A stretch of 64,000 bases of DNA, taken from NCBI GenBank assembly GCA_963707835.1, contig CAVPRI010000001.1:1364001-1428000 (forward strand). The letters are read 5' to 3'. Shown piece after piece: positions 35,928 through 44,266 of this stretch. The DNA comes from Bog-473 sp963707835. GTDB taxonomy: Bacteria > Actinomycetota > Acidimicrobiia > Acidimicrobiales > RAAP-2. The notes beneath the pieces were generated by a model. It saw only the letters and a list, made by a program, of their open reading frames with translations, searched no databases and had not been told where the DNA came from. A program made the position numbers and the translations under genes. How positions within the stretch are numbered: the stretch's first letter is position 1; every line of letters begins with the position of its first letter.

Positions 35928-36491
35928 GTGGAGGCACGGTTCGTCGAGGCTGACGATGTCGAACACCTGCGGTTGGCGGCGCATGACGCCCGGGCCGCGG
36001 GGGCCGAGATCGTCGTCGTGAGCGAAGGTCCGCTGGGTGACCCGTTCGTGCTGGCGGCCGGGCTCATCCCCGAGGCGGGCGGGGCCCTGATCGCCGTGCG
36101 GACCGGAATGACGGCCGAAGGGCGACATCGTCACCCGGGGATCGTGGCGCGCGAGATGACCAGCCTCGACCTGGTCTCGGGCGGGTGCAGCGTGTTGTGT
36201 GTCACGCCTCCGTTCGACGAGCGGCTGTTCGAGGCCTTGACGATGTGTCGGAGCCTTTGGCGAGATGGAGAGGTCGCCTCTGGAGGCCTGTACTTCCCGG
36301 TTGACGGAGCGGTGAACCGGCCGCGCCCGAGCGGGCCCGACAGCCCGCGGCTGGCTCTCGACCTGACGGGGGGTGTCGAACCACCGACCGAGGCGTTGCA
36401 CCTGGTCGATCTGGTCGTGTACCCGGCCGACGCCACTGGAGCGTGCCGCGTCGAGCCTGTCCGGCCTGCGCCCGTGCGGAACTCGGCTTAG
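35928..36491 (+). CDS. Truncated luciferase-like (LLM) flavin oxidoreductase-related protein
   Basis: The 187-residue product carries LIAVRTGMTAEGRHRHPGIV and AREMTSLDLVSGGCSVLCVT, then EALTMCRSLWRDGEVASGGL and YFPVDGAVNRPRPSG. These follow the luciferase-like monooxygenase pattern (R-HP--LARE---LD-LS-GR, then EAL---R-LW--G, G-YFPV--A-NRPRP). Full LLM enzymes have about 300 residues and a longer TIM barrel, so this is a reduced version; the normal glycine-arginine after LVSGG is replaced by GCS. Flavin or F420 binding is doubtful. TAACCT is 6 nt before the GTG. It converges on the FN3 protein with a 4-bp overlap. Confidence 0.65.
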   Translation: MEARFVEADDVEHLRLAAHDARAAGAEIVVVSEGPLGDPFVLAAGLIPEAGGALIAVRTGMTAEGRHRHPGIVAREMTSLDLVSGGCSVLCVTPPFDERLFEALTMCRSLWRDGEVASGGLYFPVDGAVNRPRPSGPDSPRLALDLTGGVEPPTEALHLVDLVVYPADATGACRVEPVRPAPVRNSA

Positions 36492-36937
36492 GCGCAGCTG
36501 CTCGAACTGATCGTTCGCTGGCTGGTCGCGCTCGACTTGGCGCTGGCCCAGTTGCTCCCGACCGCGGCGGAAACCTCGTACCAGTAATTCCCGGTGGTCA
36601 GCGTCCCGCTGGTCCACGAGGTGGCCGTCACCCCCGTGGCGGCGGTGGTGTAGGTGCCCGTGGCCGAGGTCGTCGACACCCACACGGTGTAGCCGGTGGC
36701 GTGGGTCACCGCCGTCCAGCTCACCTTGACCGTCTTGTTGGTCGCCGGGCTGGTGCAGGCTGCTGTTGGACCGGAAGGTGCCGTCGGCAGGGTCTGGGAA
36801 TGGGCCTCCCCTTTGCTGCCGGCGGCCACGGTCGGTTTCCAAGCCGTCGCCCCCCACGCGGTCTGGGGGAGCGAGAGCGAGCCTAGGGAGACCATCGACG
36901 CGGTGGCGACGAGGAAGGCGATGCGCGGTCTGCGCAT
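36488..36937 (-). CDS. Secreted fibronectin type III-like protein
   Basis: The 149-residue product starts MRRPRIAFLVATASMVSLGS with a signal peptide ending near QTAWGATAW. After a short linker it has one FN3-like domain: KTVKVSWTAVTHATGYTVWV, STTSATGTYTTAATGVTATS and WYEVSAAVGSNWASAKS. A cysteine near the start of the domain (AACTSP) and one at the C-terminal end could form a disulphide. The start at 36937 has GGGGAGGG just upstream. It follows the secreted protein at 36987-37676 by 49 bp, so both are probably one unit. Confidence 0.68.
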   Translation of the reverse strand: MRRPRIAFLVATASMVSLGSLSLPQTAWGATAWKPTVAAGSKGEAHSQTLPTAPSGPTAACTSPATNKTVKVSWTAVTHATGYTVWVSTTSATGTYTTAATGVTATSWTSGTLTTGNYWYEVSAAVGSNWASAKSSATSQRTISSSSCA

Positions 36938-36986
36938 GCCCTCCCCGTCGCTGCCATCCGTCTCCCTATGGGGCAGGGGGGACAGA

Positions 36987-37676
36987 TCAGGCGGTCCAGG
37001 CGTCGGTGGCGGGCGAGGTGGTCGATGTCGCAGCGCCACCGGTCGCAGTCACCCCCGTCAGTGACGGCAACGAGAAATAGGTGTTCGCGCAGGCCGACGG
37101 TGAGGTCGAGGACATGGTGGCGTCGTTGGTCAAGGTCACCACCAGGGGGTTGTTGGCCTGCCCGCTCGCTCCGACCGTCAGCGGGGTCGTGAGCGTGTGC
37201 GAGCTCCCGCTCGTGCCGGTGGCATAGTTCCAACCCACCAGGCTCGTCGCCGCCGAGCAGCCCGTCTGGGCGGTCGTCAGGGTGTTGTTGGAGTACCCGG
37301 CCGCGTAGGTGGTGCTGGTGGGCAGCTGCACGGCGGTGATGGTGACCGGGTAGGGGTTGGTGTTCGCGATGGTGACCACCACGTCACCGGTGCCGCCGGG
37401 GTACATGAGGTTGCCAGGGGCAGGTGAGGAGACCGCCGTGATCGAGAGGTTGGCGATGGTGGCCGACTGGCCCTGACCCGAGGAGCCGGCATTGAGCCCG
37501 ACCACCCAGTTGGTGGCGGCGTAGGCACCCGTACCAGCCAGCACGACGCCCAGCACCGCCGACACGACCTTCATGCGACGGGTGACCGTAAACGATCCCC
37601 GGATCAGACTCTTCCTGTGTGCTGCCTTCACGCTTCTCGTCCTCGACTTCCAATTGGCGAATCTCGTGTGATCCAT
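36987..37676 (-). CDS. Secreted protein of unknown function, beta-sandwich-like
   Basis: The 229-residue product has a basic N-terminus, then VVSAVLGVVLAGTGAYAATN, a signal peptide or signal anchor. The mature part is Thr/Ser/Ala-rich with GDVVVTIANTNPYPVTITAV and two cysteines (QTGCSAATS, SACANTY) that could pair. No domain is recognised; the pattern suggests an extracellular beta-sandwich. The ATG at 37676 has GGCGGAG 10 nt upstream; the ATG at 37574 gives a more typical signal peptide without the basic extension. About 300 bp of shared promoter space separate it from the histidine kinase gene. Confidence 0.55.
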   Translation of the reverse strand: MDHTRFANWKSRTRSVKAAHRKSLIRGSFTVTRRMKVVSAVLGVVLAGTGAYAATNWVVGLNAGSSGQGQSATIANLSITAVSSPAPGNLMYPGGTGDVVVTIANTNPYPVTITAVQLPTSTTYAAGYSNNTLTTAQTGCSAATSLVGWNYATGTSGSSHTLTTPLTVGASGQANNPLVVTLTNDATMSSTSPSACANTYFSLPSLTGVTATGGAATSTTSPATDAWTA

Positions 37677-37973
37677 GTGCACGCCGCTCCGCCGATCGAC
37701 GAGATATCGCCGTGCACCCGTGGGTCGTCGGAGCCCACCTGACCCCTCTTGAGGAGTGTCGAGACATCTGGACGCGTGACGGATTTCGTCGGCAACGGCG
37801 CGCCGGTCATGGGCGGGACGGGGCCCATCACCCCTACGCCGGGTCCGGGCGGGCATTCGGGGTCGCCCACCTGGGGATCTGGGTGCTGGTGCGGGCGCCG
37901 ATCAGGGGTGACCGACCGTCGCGAACGGGCAAGAACCTCATTCGGTCACCCCGGGGGACCGATAATGCTGGGG

Positions 37974-39572
37974 ATGGCCCGGCCGCTCCTCCGTGATCCG
38001 CTCTCCCGTCACATGCCCTTCGCGGCGGTGGCTGTGGTGGGGCAGCTGAGCGCGCTGTGGCCCCCGGGGCCCACCAATGTGGGCGCATTCCGGATCAGTA
38101 CCGCGTTCCTCTTGGTGTCCGCCTTCCTGGGTATCCGCCGACCCGGGAAGCCCGCGCACACCTGGTTGGTGCGGGCCGCGGTGTACGTCATCTCTGTGTC
38201 CTTCCTCATGCTGGCCACCGGCGGCTTCAGCAGCGGTCTCGGCGGGCTCTTCCTGCTGCCGGTCGTCGGCATCGCGCTCTACGGCGAAGCCTGGGAATCG
38301 GGCGTCGTGGTGGGCTTCGTGCTGGTCGCCATGTTCGGAGTGGACTGGGCCAGCGGCTCCCACGAAGGTGAGTTGGTGCGGCGGCTGTTCCTGTTCGGAT
38401 GCCTCGCCGCCATGATCTCCCTGTCCATCCACGTGTTGCGCCGACGCCTCGAGCACTCCAACGAGCGGCTGGGCAGGTTGCTCGAACAGGAGAAGCAGGT
38501 CAATGCGGCATCTCGCCAGCTGGCGCGCCTCTCGGACCCCGAATCGATCACCTCACTCGGGGTGGACGTGGCGGCCAGGTTGACCTTCCTCCCCGGGGTG
38601 GAGACGCAGCGAACCTGCTATTTCGCCGTCGACGGCGATGCCATCACGGTCCAGGATCCGCACGAGACCGGGACGAGGCAGTTTGGGGACGGCTGGATTC
38701 TCGACGAGCTCCCGGCCCTGCGTGAAGTCCTCACCACCTTGCAACCGCTGGCGGTGGCCCTCCCGCTCGAAGAGATCGGTCCGACGATCCGGCCCGCAGT
38801 GGCAGAGGCCGGCATCACCCACGGGGCGTTCGTCCCGGTCAGCCCGGACGGGACCCTGCACGGCGTCCTCGCCGTGGGGGCCTGCGGAGCGCCGGTCCCC
38901 GAGGAATGCGTCGAGCGGCTGGCGGCGCTGGCCCACATCTTGGAGCTGGCTCTCTCCAACTGGGCGGCTCACGAGCGACTCAAGGACCAGGCCACGGCGG
39001 AGGAGCGCCGGCGCATTGCCCGCGAGCTCCACGACGGCCTGGCCCACGAGCTGGCCTTCATCGTCAGCAAGACACGGCGTGCGTGCCGGGGCACCCCGGG
39101 GCCGGGGGTCAACGTGCGCCAGCTGGCGGGAGCGGCCGACCGGGCGCTCGACGAGGCGCGCCGCGCCATCACGGTCCTCTCGGTGGCCCAGCCCCAGTCC
39201 CTCGACGATGCGGTTGCGCAGACGGCCGAGGACCTCGGGGCACGGCTCGGCATGGCGGTCCACCTCGACCTCACCGAGCACGTGGAGGTGCCCGGGGAAG
39301 TCACGGAGAACGTGCTCCGGGTCGTCCGTGAGGCCCTGACCAACGCAGCCGTCCATGGCCGCTCGGACAATGTCACCGTCCGGCTCGCCCGGGACGAGCG
39401 GTTCCGCCTGGAGATCCAGGACGACGGGTGCGGTTTCGACCCGGCGAAGGTGGCGGAGGGGGACGGTTTCGGCCTCCTCAGCATGCGCGAGCGAGCGGCG
39501 TCCATCGAGGCCGAGCTACAGATCGAGTCGGCGCCCGGCGCTGGGACCCGGGTGTCCGTGCTGTTCGGATGA
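37974..39572 (+). CDS. Sensor histidine kinase (HisKA_3, NarL-type)
   Basis: The 532-residue protein has an N-terminal membrane domain of about five helices (from AAVAVVGQLSALWPP to FLFGCLAAMISLSIHVL), a coiled linker, a GAF-like region at about 190-330, and a C-terminal kinase. The phosphorylated histidine is in EERRRIARELHDGLAHELAF. The ATPase has NVLRVVREALTNAAVHGRSD (N box) and IQDDGCGFDPAKVAEGDGFG (G1). Its response regulator overlaps the stop. The ATG at 37974 is 7 nt after GATAAT; an in-frame ATG at 37965 overlaps that hexamer. Confidence 0.92.
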   Translation: MARPLLRDPLSRHMPFAAVAVVGQLSALWPPGPTNVGAFRISTAFLLVSAFLGIRRPGKPAHTWLVRAAVYVISVSFLMLATGGFSSGLGGLFLLPVVGIALYGEAWESGVVVGFVLVAMFGVDWASGSHEGELVRRLFLFGCLAAMISLSIHVLRRRLEHSNERLGRLLEQEKQVNAASRQLARLSDPESITSLGVDVAARLTFLPGVETQRTCYFAVDGDAITVQDPHETGTRQFGDGWILDELPALREVLTTLQPLAVALPLEEIGPTIRPAVAEAGITHGAFVPVSPDGTLHGVLAVGACGAPVPEECVERLAALAHILELALSNWAAHERLKDQATAEERRRIARELHDGLAHELAFIVSKTRRACRGTPGPGVNVRQLAGAADRALDEARRAITVLSVAQPQSLDDAVAQTAEDLGARLGMAVHLDLTEHVEVPGEVTENVLRVVREALTNAAVHGRSDNVTVRLARDERFRLEIQDDGCGFDPAKVAEGDGFGLLSMRERAASIEAELQIESAPGAGTRVSVLFG

Positions 39573-40213
39573 ACGCGCCCATCACCGTCCTGGTGGCCGA
39601 CGACCACGCGCGGACCCGCTCCATGGTCCGCCAAGCCCTCGAGCGGACTGGGGAGTTCCACGTCTGCGTCGAGGCGGCCGATGCCGCGTCGGCAGTCGAG
39701 GGGGCCAAGCGCGAGCACCCCGACGTGTGCCTCATCGACATCAACATGCCGGGCAACGGGATCGCGGCGGCGGCCCAGATCACTGCCGCGCTCCCCGACA
39801 CGTCGGTGGTCATGCTGACGGTGTCCCGGCAGGACGAGGACCTCTTCGACGCCCTCCGCGCCGGTGCATCGGGCTACCTGCTCAAGGGCATCGACGAGGA
39901 CGCCATCGGCGATGCCCTCCTACGCGTGCTGGCCGGTGAGGCCACCCTGCCCGGCACGCTGGTGGCGCGCCTCGTCGACGAGTTCCGCGATCGCGAGGGC
40001 CGCCGGGTGGCCCTGCCCGAATCCCAGGCGGCGCGGCTCACGGGCCGCGAATGGGATGTGCTCGAGCTCATGCGCAAGGGCGCCCGCACTTCGGAGATAA
40101 GCGAGCGGCTGTTCGTGTCGCCGACCACCGTGCGGACGCACATCTCGTCCATCTTGCGCAAGCTGGGCGTGCCCACCCGCGAGGCCGCTATCAAGCTGCT
40201 CGACAGTCAGTGA
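39569..40213 (+). CDS. NarL/LuxR-family response regulator
   Basis: The 214-residue protein has a receiver domain with TVLVADDHARTRSMVRQALE, phosphoacceptor Asp in CLIDINMPGNG, conserved Lys in GASGYLLKGIDEDAI, and a C-terminal LuxR helix-turn-helix with LTGREWDVLELMRKGARTSE and RLFVSPTTVRTHISSILRKL. The ATG overlaps the kinase stop (ATGA), so it is the partner of that kinase. Targets are unknown; the divergent secreted pair at 36488-37676 is the nearest candidate. No membrane span or extra domain is present. Confidence 0.94.
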   Translation: MNAPITVLVADDHARTRSMVRQALERTGEFHVCVEAADAASAVEGAKREHPDVCLIDINMPGNGIAAAAQITAALPDTSVVMLTVSRQDEDLFDALRAGASGYLLKGIDEDAIGDALLRVLAGEATLPGTLVARLVDEFRDREGRRVALPESQAARLTGREWDVLELMRKGARTSEISERLFVSPTTVRTHISSILRKLGVPTREAAIKLLDSQ

Positions 40214-40261
40214 GGGCACGGGCCCCGCGGGGACCGAGCCCGTGAACGCTACGGTGGGCCG

Positions 40262-41158
40262 GTGCCGATGGGAGCCCACGTCAGAGCCGGCGGCGACCTG
40301 CTGCCCGCACTCCGCAAGGGCCACGAGATCGGCGCCGACGTGGTGCAGATCTTCACCCAGAGCCCCCGGGCCTGGAAGCCCACGCAGTACTCGGACGAGG
40401 TGCTGGCCGGCTACCGGGCCGCCCAAGCCGGCGACGCGCAGGTGCGCGCCACGTTCTGCCACGCCACCTATCTGATCAACATCGCCGCGCCCGATCCCGA
40501 GGTCCGGCAACGCTCCCGTGCCTGCCTCCAGGCCAACTTCGCCGTGGCCACGGCCATGGGTGCCCACGGGCTGGTGCTCCACGTGGGGAGTCACCGTGGT
40601 CGCGGCTTCGAGGCCACCCTCCCGCAAGTGGTCGACCTGCTGCTCGAGACGCTGGAAGCCGGCAGCGCCGTCGACCAGGCCGCCGGACCCGCCCCGTGCC
40701 CGATCGTGCTGGAGAACACCGCCGGCGCCGGCGACACAGTCGGGCGGACCTTCGACGAGCTGGCCGCCATCCTCGAGGCCGCCGGACCCGACGCCACACG
40801 GCTGGGCGTGTGCCTCGACACCCAGCACCTGTGGGCCTCGGGCGTGGACTACGGGTCCCTGCGCAAGGCCGACGCGGTGGTGGCGCGCTTCGACGACGTG
40901 GTCGGACTGGACCGGTTGCGCTGTCTGCACCTCAACGACTCGAAGGTGCCGCTGGGAGGCAACCGGGACCGCCACGAGAACATCGGCCAGGGGACCATCG
41001 GCGCGTCGGCGCTCGGGGGTCTGCTCTCCCATCCGTCCCTGGTCGGCGTGCCGGCCATCCTCGAGACTCCGGGCACGGCCGCGGGGATCACGGCGGCGGA
41101 CGTCGCAGCCGCCCGGGCGGCGGTCTCCCGGGGGGTGACCCGTCGGCGCCGGTCCTAA
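40262..41158 (+). CDS. nfo: Endonuclease IV family AP endonuclease
   Basis: Endonuclease IV cuts 5' of abasic sites using three zinc ions in a TIM barrel. The 298-residue product has GAHVRAGGDLLPALRKGHEI, ADVVQIFTQSPRAWKP, HATYLINIAAPDPEVRQRS, GLVLHVGSHRG, LENTAGAGDTVGRTFDELAA, GVCLDTQHLWASGVDY, HLNDSKVPLGGNRDRHENIG and ILETPG, which hold the expected His/Asp/Glu ligands. The GTG at 40262 lies 6 nt after TACGGT. Its TAA stop is part of the fumC -10. Confidence 0.93.
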   Translation: MPMGAHVRAGGDLLPALRKGHEIGADVVQIFTQSPRAWKPTQYSDEVLAGYRAAQAGDAQVRATFCHATYLINIAAPDPEVRQRSRACLQANFAVATAMGAHGLVLHVGSHRGRGFEATLPQVVDLLLETLEAGSAVDQAAGPAPCPIVLENTAGAGDTVGRTFDELAAILEAAGPDATRLGVCLDTQHLWASGVDYGSLRKADAVVARFDDVVGLDRLRCLHLNDSKVPLGGNRDRHENIGQGTIGASALGGLLSHPSLVGVPAILETPGTAAGITAADVAAARAAVSRGVTRRRRS

Positions 41159-41161
41159 GCT
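41156..41161 (+). promoter_or_regulatory. -10 hexamer of fumC, overlapping the nfo stop codon
   Basis: TAAGCT lies 8 nt before the GTG of fumC; its first three bases are the TAA that ends nfo. This gives fumC its own leaderless start despite the 11-bp gap between the genes. Confidence 0.5.
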
Positions 41162-41169
41162 GACGGACC

Positions 41170-42558
41170 GTGACCAGCACACGCATCGAGAGCGACAGCA
41201 TGGGGGAGATCGAGGTCCCCTCCGACCGGTACTGGGGGGCGCAGACGCAGCGCTCGCTCCACCACTTCGACATCAGCACCGAGACCATGCCAAAGCCCCT
41301 GATCAGGGCATTTGGCATCCTCAAGGGGGCGTCGGCCGCGGTCAACCGCGACCTGGGCAAGCTCGACGACACCCGGGCCGCCTTGATCGAGCAGGCGGCG
41401 GGGGAGGTGGCCAAGGGGGCGCTCGACGACCACTTCCCGCTGCGCGTCTGGCAGACGGGCAGCGGTACCCAGACCAACATGAACGCCAACGAGGTGATCT
41501 CGAACCGGGCCATCGAGCTGAGCGGCGGGGTGATGGGCTCCAAGTCGCCGGTCCACCCCAACGACCACGTCAACATGTCCCAGTCCTCGAACGACACCTT
41601 CCCCACGGCCATGCACATCGCCGTGGTCGAGGAGCTGGTGCACCGGCTCGTGCCCTCGGTAGCGGCCCTGCGCGACGCGCTGCACCAGCGCGCGCTCGAG
41701 TTCGCCGACGTGACCAAGATCGGCCGGACGCACCTCATGGATGCCGTGCCGCTCACCTTGGGCCAGGAGTTCTCCGGGTACGTGGCCCAACTGAGCGCGG
41801 ACATCGAGCGGATCGAGCAGACGTTGTCGGGGCTCTACGAGCTGGCCGCTGGCGGGACCGCGGTCGGCACCGGGCTCAACACCCATCCCGAGTTCGGCAC
41901 GCGGGTGGCCAACGCCATCGCCGGTGCCACCGGGCTACCTTTCGTCACCGCACCCAACAAGTTCGCGGCACTGGCCGCGCACGACGCCCTGGTCTTCACG
42001 CACGGCGCGCTGCGGACGCTGGCGGTCTCGTTGATGAAGATCGCGGACGATCTGCGCTGGCTCGGTTCGGGACCGCGCAGCGGGCTGGGCGAGCTGGCCC
42101 TTCCAGAGAACGAGCCCGGCTCCTCGATCATGCCCGGGAAGGTCAACCCCACCCAGAGCGAGGCGATGATCATGGTGGGGATCCAGGTCATCGGCAACGA
42201 CGTCGCCGTCGCCACCGCCGGCAGCCGGGGCAACCTGGAGCTGAACGTGTGCAAGCCGGTCATCGCCTACAACGTGCTCCAGTCGATCGCGCTCATGACC
42301 GACGCCTGCCGCGGCTTCCGGGAGTTCTGCGTGGAGGGCCTGCGTCCCGACCTGCCCCAGATCCAGCGTCACCTCACCAACTCGCTCATGTTGGTGACGG
42401 CACTCAACCCCATCATCGGCTACGACAACGCGGCCAAGGTGGCCAAGAAGGCCCACAAGGAGGGGACCACGCTGCGTGAAGCGGCCCTCGAGCTCGACCT
42501 GCTCACCGCCGAGCAGTTCGACGCCGCGGTGCGCCCCGAGGACATGACGCACCCGTGA
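41170..42558 (+). CDS. fumC: Class II fumarate hydratase
   Basis: Fumarase interconverts fumarate and malate in the TCA cycle. The 462-residue product has SDSMGEIEVPSDRYWGAQTQ at the N-terminus, WQTGSGTQTNMNANEVISNR, HPNDHVNMSQSSNDTFPTAM, the catalytic-base region GRTHLMDAVPLTLGQEFSGY and the fumarase/aspartase signature GSSIMPGKVNPTQSEAM. Length is normal. The GTG start comes 11 nt after the nfo stop. The pterin dehydratase overlaps its last codon (GTGA). Confidence 0.96.
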   Translation: MTSTRIESDSMGEIEVPSDRYWGAQTQRSLHHFDISTETMPKPLIRAFGILKGASAAVNRDLGKLDDTRAALIEQAAGEVAKGALDDHFPLRVWQTGSGTQTNMNANEVISNRAIELSGGVMGSKSPVHPNDHVNMSQSSNDTFPTAMHIAVVEELVHRLVPSVAALRDALHQRALEFADVTKIGRTHLMDAVPLTLGQEFSGYVAQLSADIERIEQTLSGLYELAAGGTAVGTGLNTHPEFGTRVANAIAGATGLPFVTAPNKFAALAAHDALVFTHGALRTLAVSLMKIADDLRWLGSGPRSGLGELALPENEPGSSIMPGKVNPTQSEAMIMVGIQVIGNDVAVATAGSRGNLELNVCKPVIAYNVLQSIALMTDACRGFREFCVEGLRPDLPQIQRHLTNSLMLVTALNPIIGYDNAAKVAKKAHKEGTTLREAALELDLLTAEQFDAAVRPEDMTHP

Positions 42559-42863
42559 GCGAGCCCGTGCTGACTCCGGCCGAGGTCGACGCGGCGCTCC
42601 AGGAGCAGGGGCTGCACTGGTGGCGGGAGGGCGACGTCCTCACGACGACCGTGGCGTTGCACGACTTTGCCACCGCGCTCGAATTCGTCAATGCCGTCGG
42701 CCTGGCGGCCGAGGCCGCCAACCACCACCCCGACATCGACATCCGCTGGAACCGGGTCCGCCTCGTCCTGACCACCCACTCTGCCGGGGGTCTGACCGTT
42801 CTCGACCTGGCGCTGGCCCGGGCGATCGACCGCATGCGCCCCGATGTGAGAGAGGACGACTGA
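42555..42863 (+). CDS. Pterin-4a-carbinolamine dehydratase
   Basis: The 102-residue protein has LHDFATALEFVNAVGLAAEA followed by ANHHPDIDIRWNRVRLVLTT. The H-HP----NW/R-V----TH pattern is the PCD/DCoH active-site motif (here HHP, with the final histidine in TTHSAGGLT). The enzyme dehydrates 4a-hydroxytetrahydropterin made by aromatic amino acid hydroxylases, none of which lies in the window, so it may instead be one of the many stand-alone copies of unclear role. The GTG overlaps the fumC stop. Confidence 0.9.
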   Translation: MSEPVLTPAEVDAALQEQGLHWWREGDVLTTTVALHDFATALEFVNAVGLAAEAANHHPDIDIRWNRVRLVLTTHSAGGLTVLDLALARAIDRMRPDVREDD

Positions 42864-42882
42864 GCGCGAGGCGCCCACGGCA

Positions 42883-43629
42883 TCAGTCGATGGGTTCGAC
42901 CAGCGCGGCCCGCAGCGCCTCGACCACCCCGTGGGGCGTGCCCAGCTCCTCCACGTAGGACGCCACGGTGCCGTAGCGCTCCCCGAGGTAGTCGAGAAGC
43001 ACCTCCATCTGCTCGGGCGCGGCCGAGAAGATCTCGTCGACCTCGGTGATGGCCCCCAGCGCATCGGGGAACCGGCGGCGGAGCTTGTCCCGCAGGTGCT
43101 CCATGGCCGCCGCACTGAGCGCGTAGTCGGCCACCACAGTCGGCTCGTCGACGCCGAGCAGCGAGAGCACCACGGCGGAGAGCACGCCGGTGCGGTCCTT
43201 GCCGGCCGTGCAGTGGAAGACGGCAGGGAGTGCGCCGGGAGCGGCCAGGACCTCGAGTGCGCCGCGGATCTGGGGCCCGGCGCTCCGGGCGATGGCCAGG
43301 TACTGCGCCCCGAGGAAGCCGGGATGGCGTTCGAAGTCCTCGGCATCGGGAAGCTGGTCCACGAAGGGGAAGTGGTAGAAGGCCACGGGGTGCGCGTCGA
43401 CGTCGAAACGGCTGCGCTCGAGCTCGAACTCGGACCGCAGGTCGATCACGGTCCGGATACCCAGCGTGCGCACCACCTCGAGGTCGTCGGCGGTCAGCTC
43501 GCCCAGGCCGTCGGCCCGGAACAGCCTGCGCCAGCGCGTCCGTGTGCCGTCCCCGGCCGGGTAGCCGCCGAGGTCGCGGAAATTGACCGCCCCCTCGAGG
43601 AGGATGTGCCGATCGACCGTGTCGCTCAT
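42883..43629 (-). CDS. Protein tyrosine/serine phosphatase (PtpB-like)
   Basis: The 248-residue product begins LLEGAVNFRDLGGYPAGDGT, the NFRDLGG motif of the family, and has the P-loop FHCTAGKDRTGVLSAVVLS (HCxxGKDRT). This is the Y_phosphatase3 family that includes mycobacterial PtpB, which removes phosphate from proteins or phosphoinositides. No signal peptide is seen. The ATG at 43629 directly abuts the pspAB stop at 43631, so it is probably the last gene of the pspA-htpX-pspAB run. Confidence 0.92.
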   Translation of the reverse strand: MSDTVDRHILLEGAVNFRDLGGYPAGDGTRTRWRRLFRADGLGELTADDLEVVRTLGIRTVIDLRSEFELERSRFDVDAHPVAFYHFPFVDQLPDAEDFERHPGFLGAQYLAIARSAGPQIRGALEVLAAPGALPAVFHCTAGKDRTGVLSAVVLSLLGVDEPTVVADYALSAAAMEHLRDKLRRRFPDALGAITEVDEIFSAAPEQMEVLLDYLGERYGTVASYVEELGTPHGVVEALRAALVEPID

Positions 43630-43630
43630 G

Positions 43631-44203
43631 TCAGCTGACGGGCATGTCCCACATCGGGAACCAGCGGGCCAGGTCGGACTCGAACGGCAGATCGGCGCCG
43701 ACCATGGTGCGCACGCGCAGCTCGAGCTCGGTGTCGCGGCGCTCCTTCTCCGTGTCCACGGGGGCGAAGGGGTAGAAGGTGCCCCGCTTGAACAGGTAGA
43801 CCAGCCGGAAGGCACGGGCGTCGCTCGGCGCGTCGGGTCCGGGGACGAAACCGAAGACCGAGCAGAGCAGCTGGGGGCCCCAGCCGTTGTCCTGCAGGGT
43901 GGAGTTGGCCATGTGGATCTTGGTCACCAGCTCCTCGAGGTCGGAGTCGTGCAGGAGGAGCCAGCCGTAGTCGAAGGCGTCCACGGCCTGGTCGAACCCC
44001 CCGTCGACGAGCTCGGCGATCTCCTTCTGCGCGTCGGCGGCACCCTGTCCCGGCGGTGGCTTCCAGCACACGCCGGCCTGTCCTGAAGTGACCAGGCCGC
44101 CGGCGCTCTGCAGGGTCAATGCCGCCGTGGGGAGGGCGAAGAGCGCGTCGAGGTTGGGTCGGACGGCCTTGGAGCGCCCGAGGATGGTGTCGAACAGTCC
44201 CAC
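43631..44203 (-). CDS. pspAB: PspA-associated protein PspAB
   Basis: The 190-residue cytosolic protein begins (M)GLFDTILGRSKAVRPNLDAL and has LPTAALTLQSAGGLVTSGQA and TFYPFAPVDTEKERRDTELE. This matches PspAB, found in actinobacteria next to htpX and pspA; its molecular role is not settled. It starts at GTG 44203, 64 bp after htpX. Together the three genes form an envelope-stress unit. The tyrosine phosphatase follows immediately. Confidence 0.85.
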   Translation of the reverse strand: MGLFDTILGRSKAVRPNLDALFALPTAALTLQSAGGLVTSGQAGVCWKPPPGQGAADAQKEIAELVDGGFDQAVDAFDYGWLLLHDSDLEELVTKIHMANSTLQDNGWGPQLLCSVFGFVPGPDAPSDARAFRLVYLFKRGTFYPFAPVDTEKERRDTELELRVRTMVGADLPFESDLARWFPMWDMPVS

Positions 44204-44266
44204 GTCAGGTCAGGCTGCGCCCGGTGCGCCTGCCATCCGTGCCCTGCCCGTCGAGCCGACTGGTGC

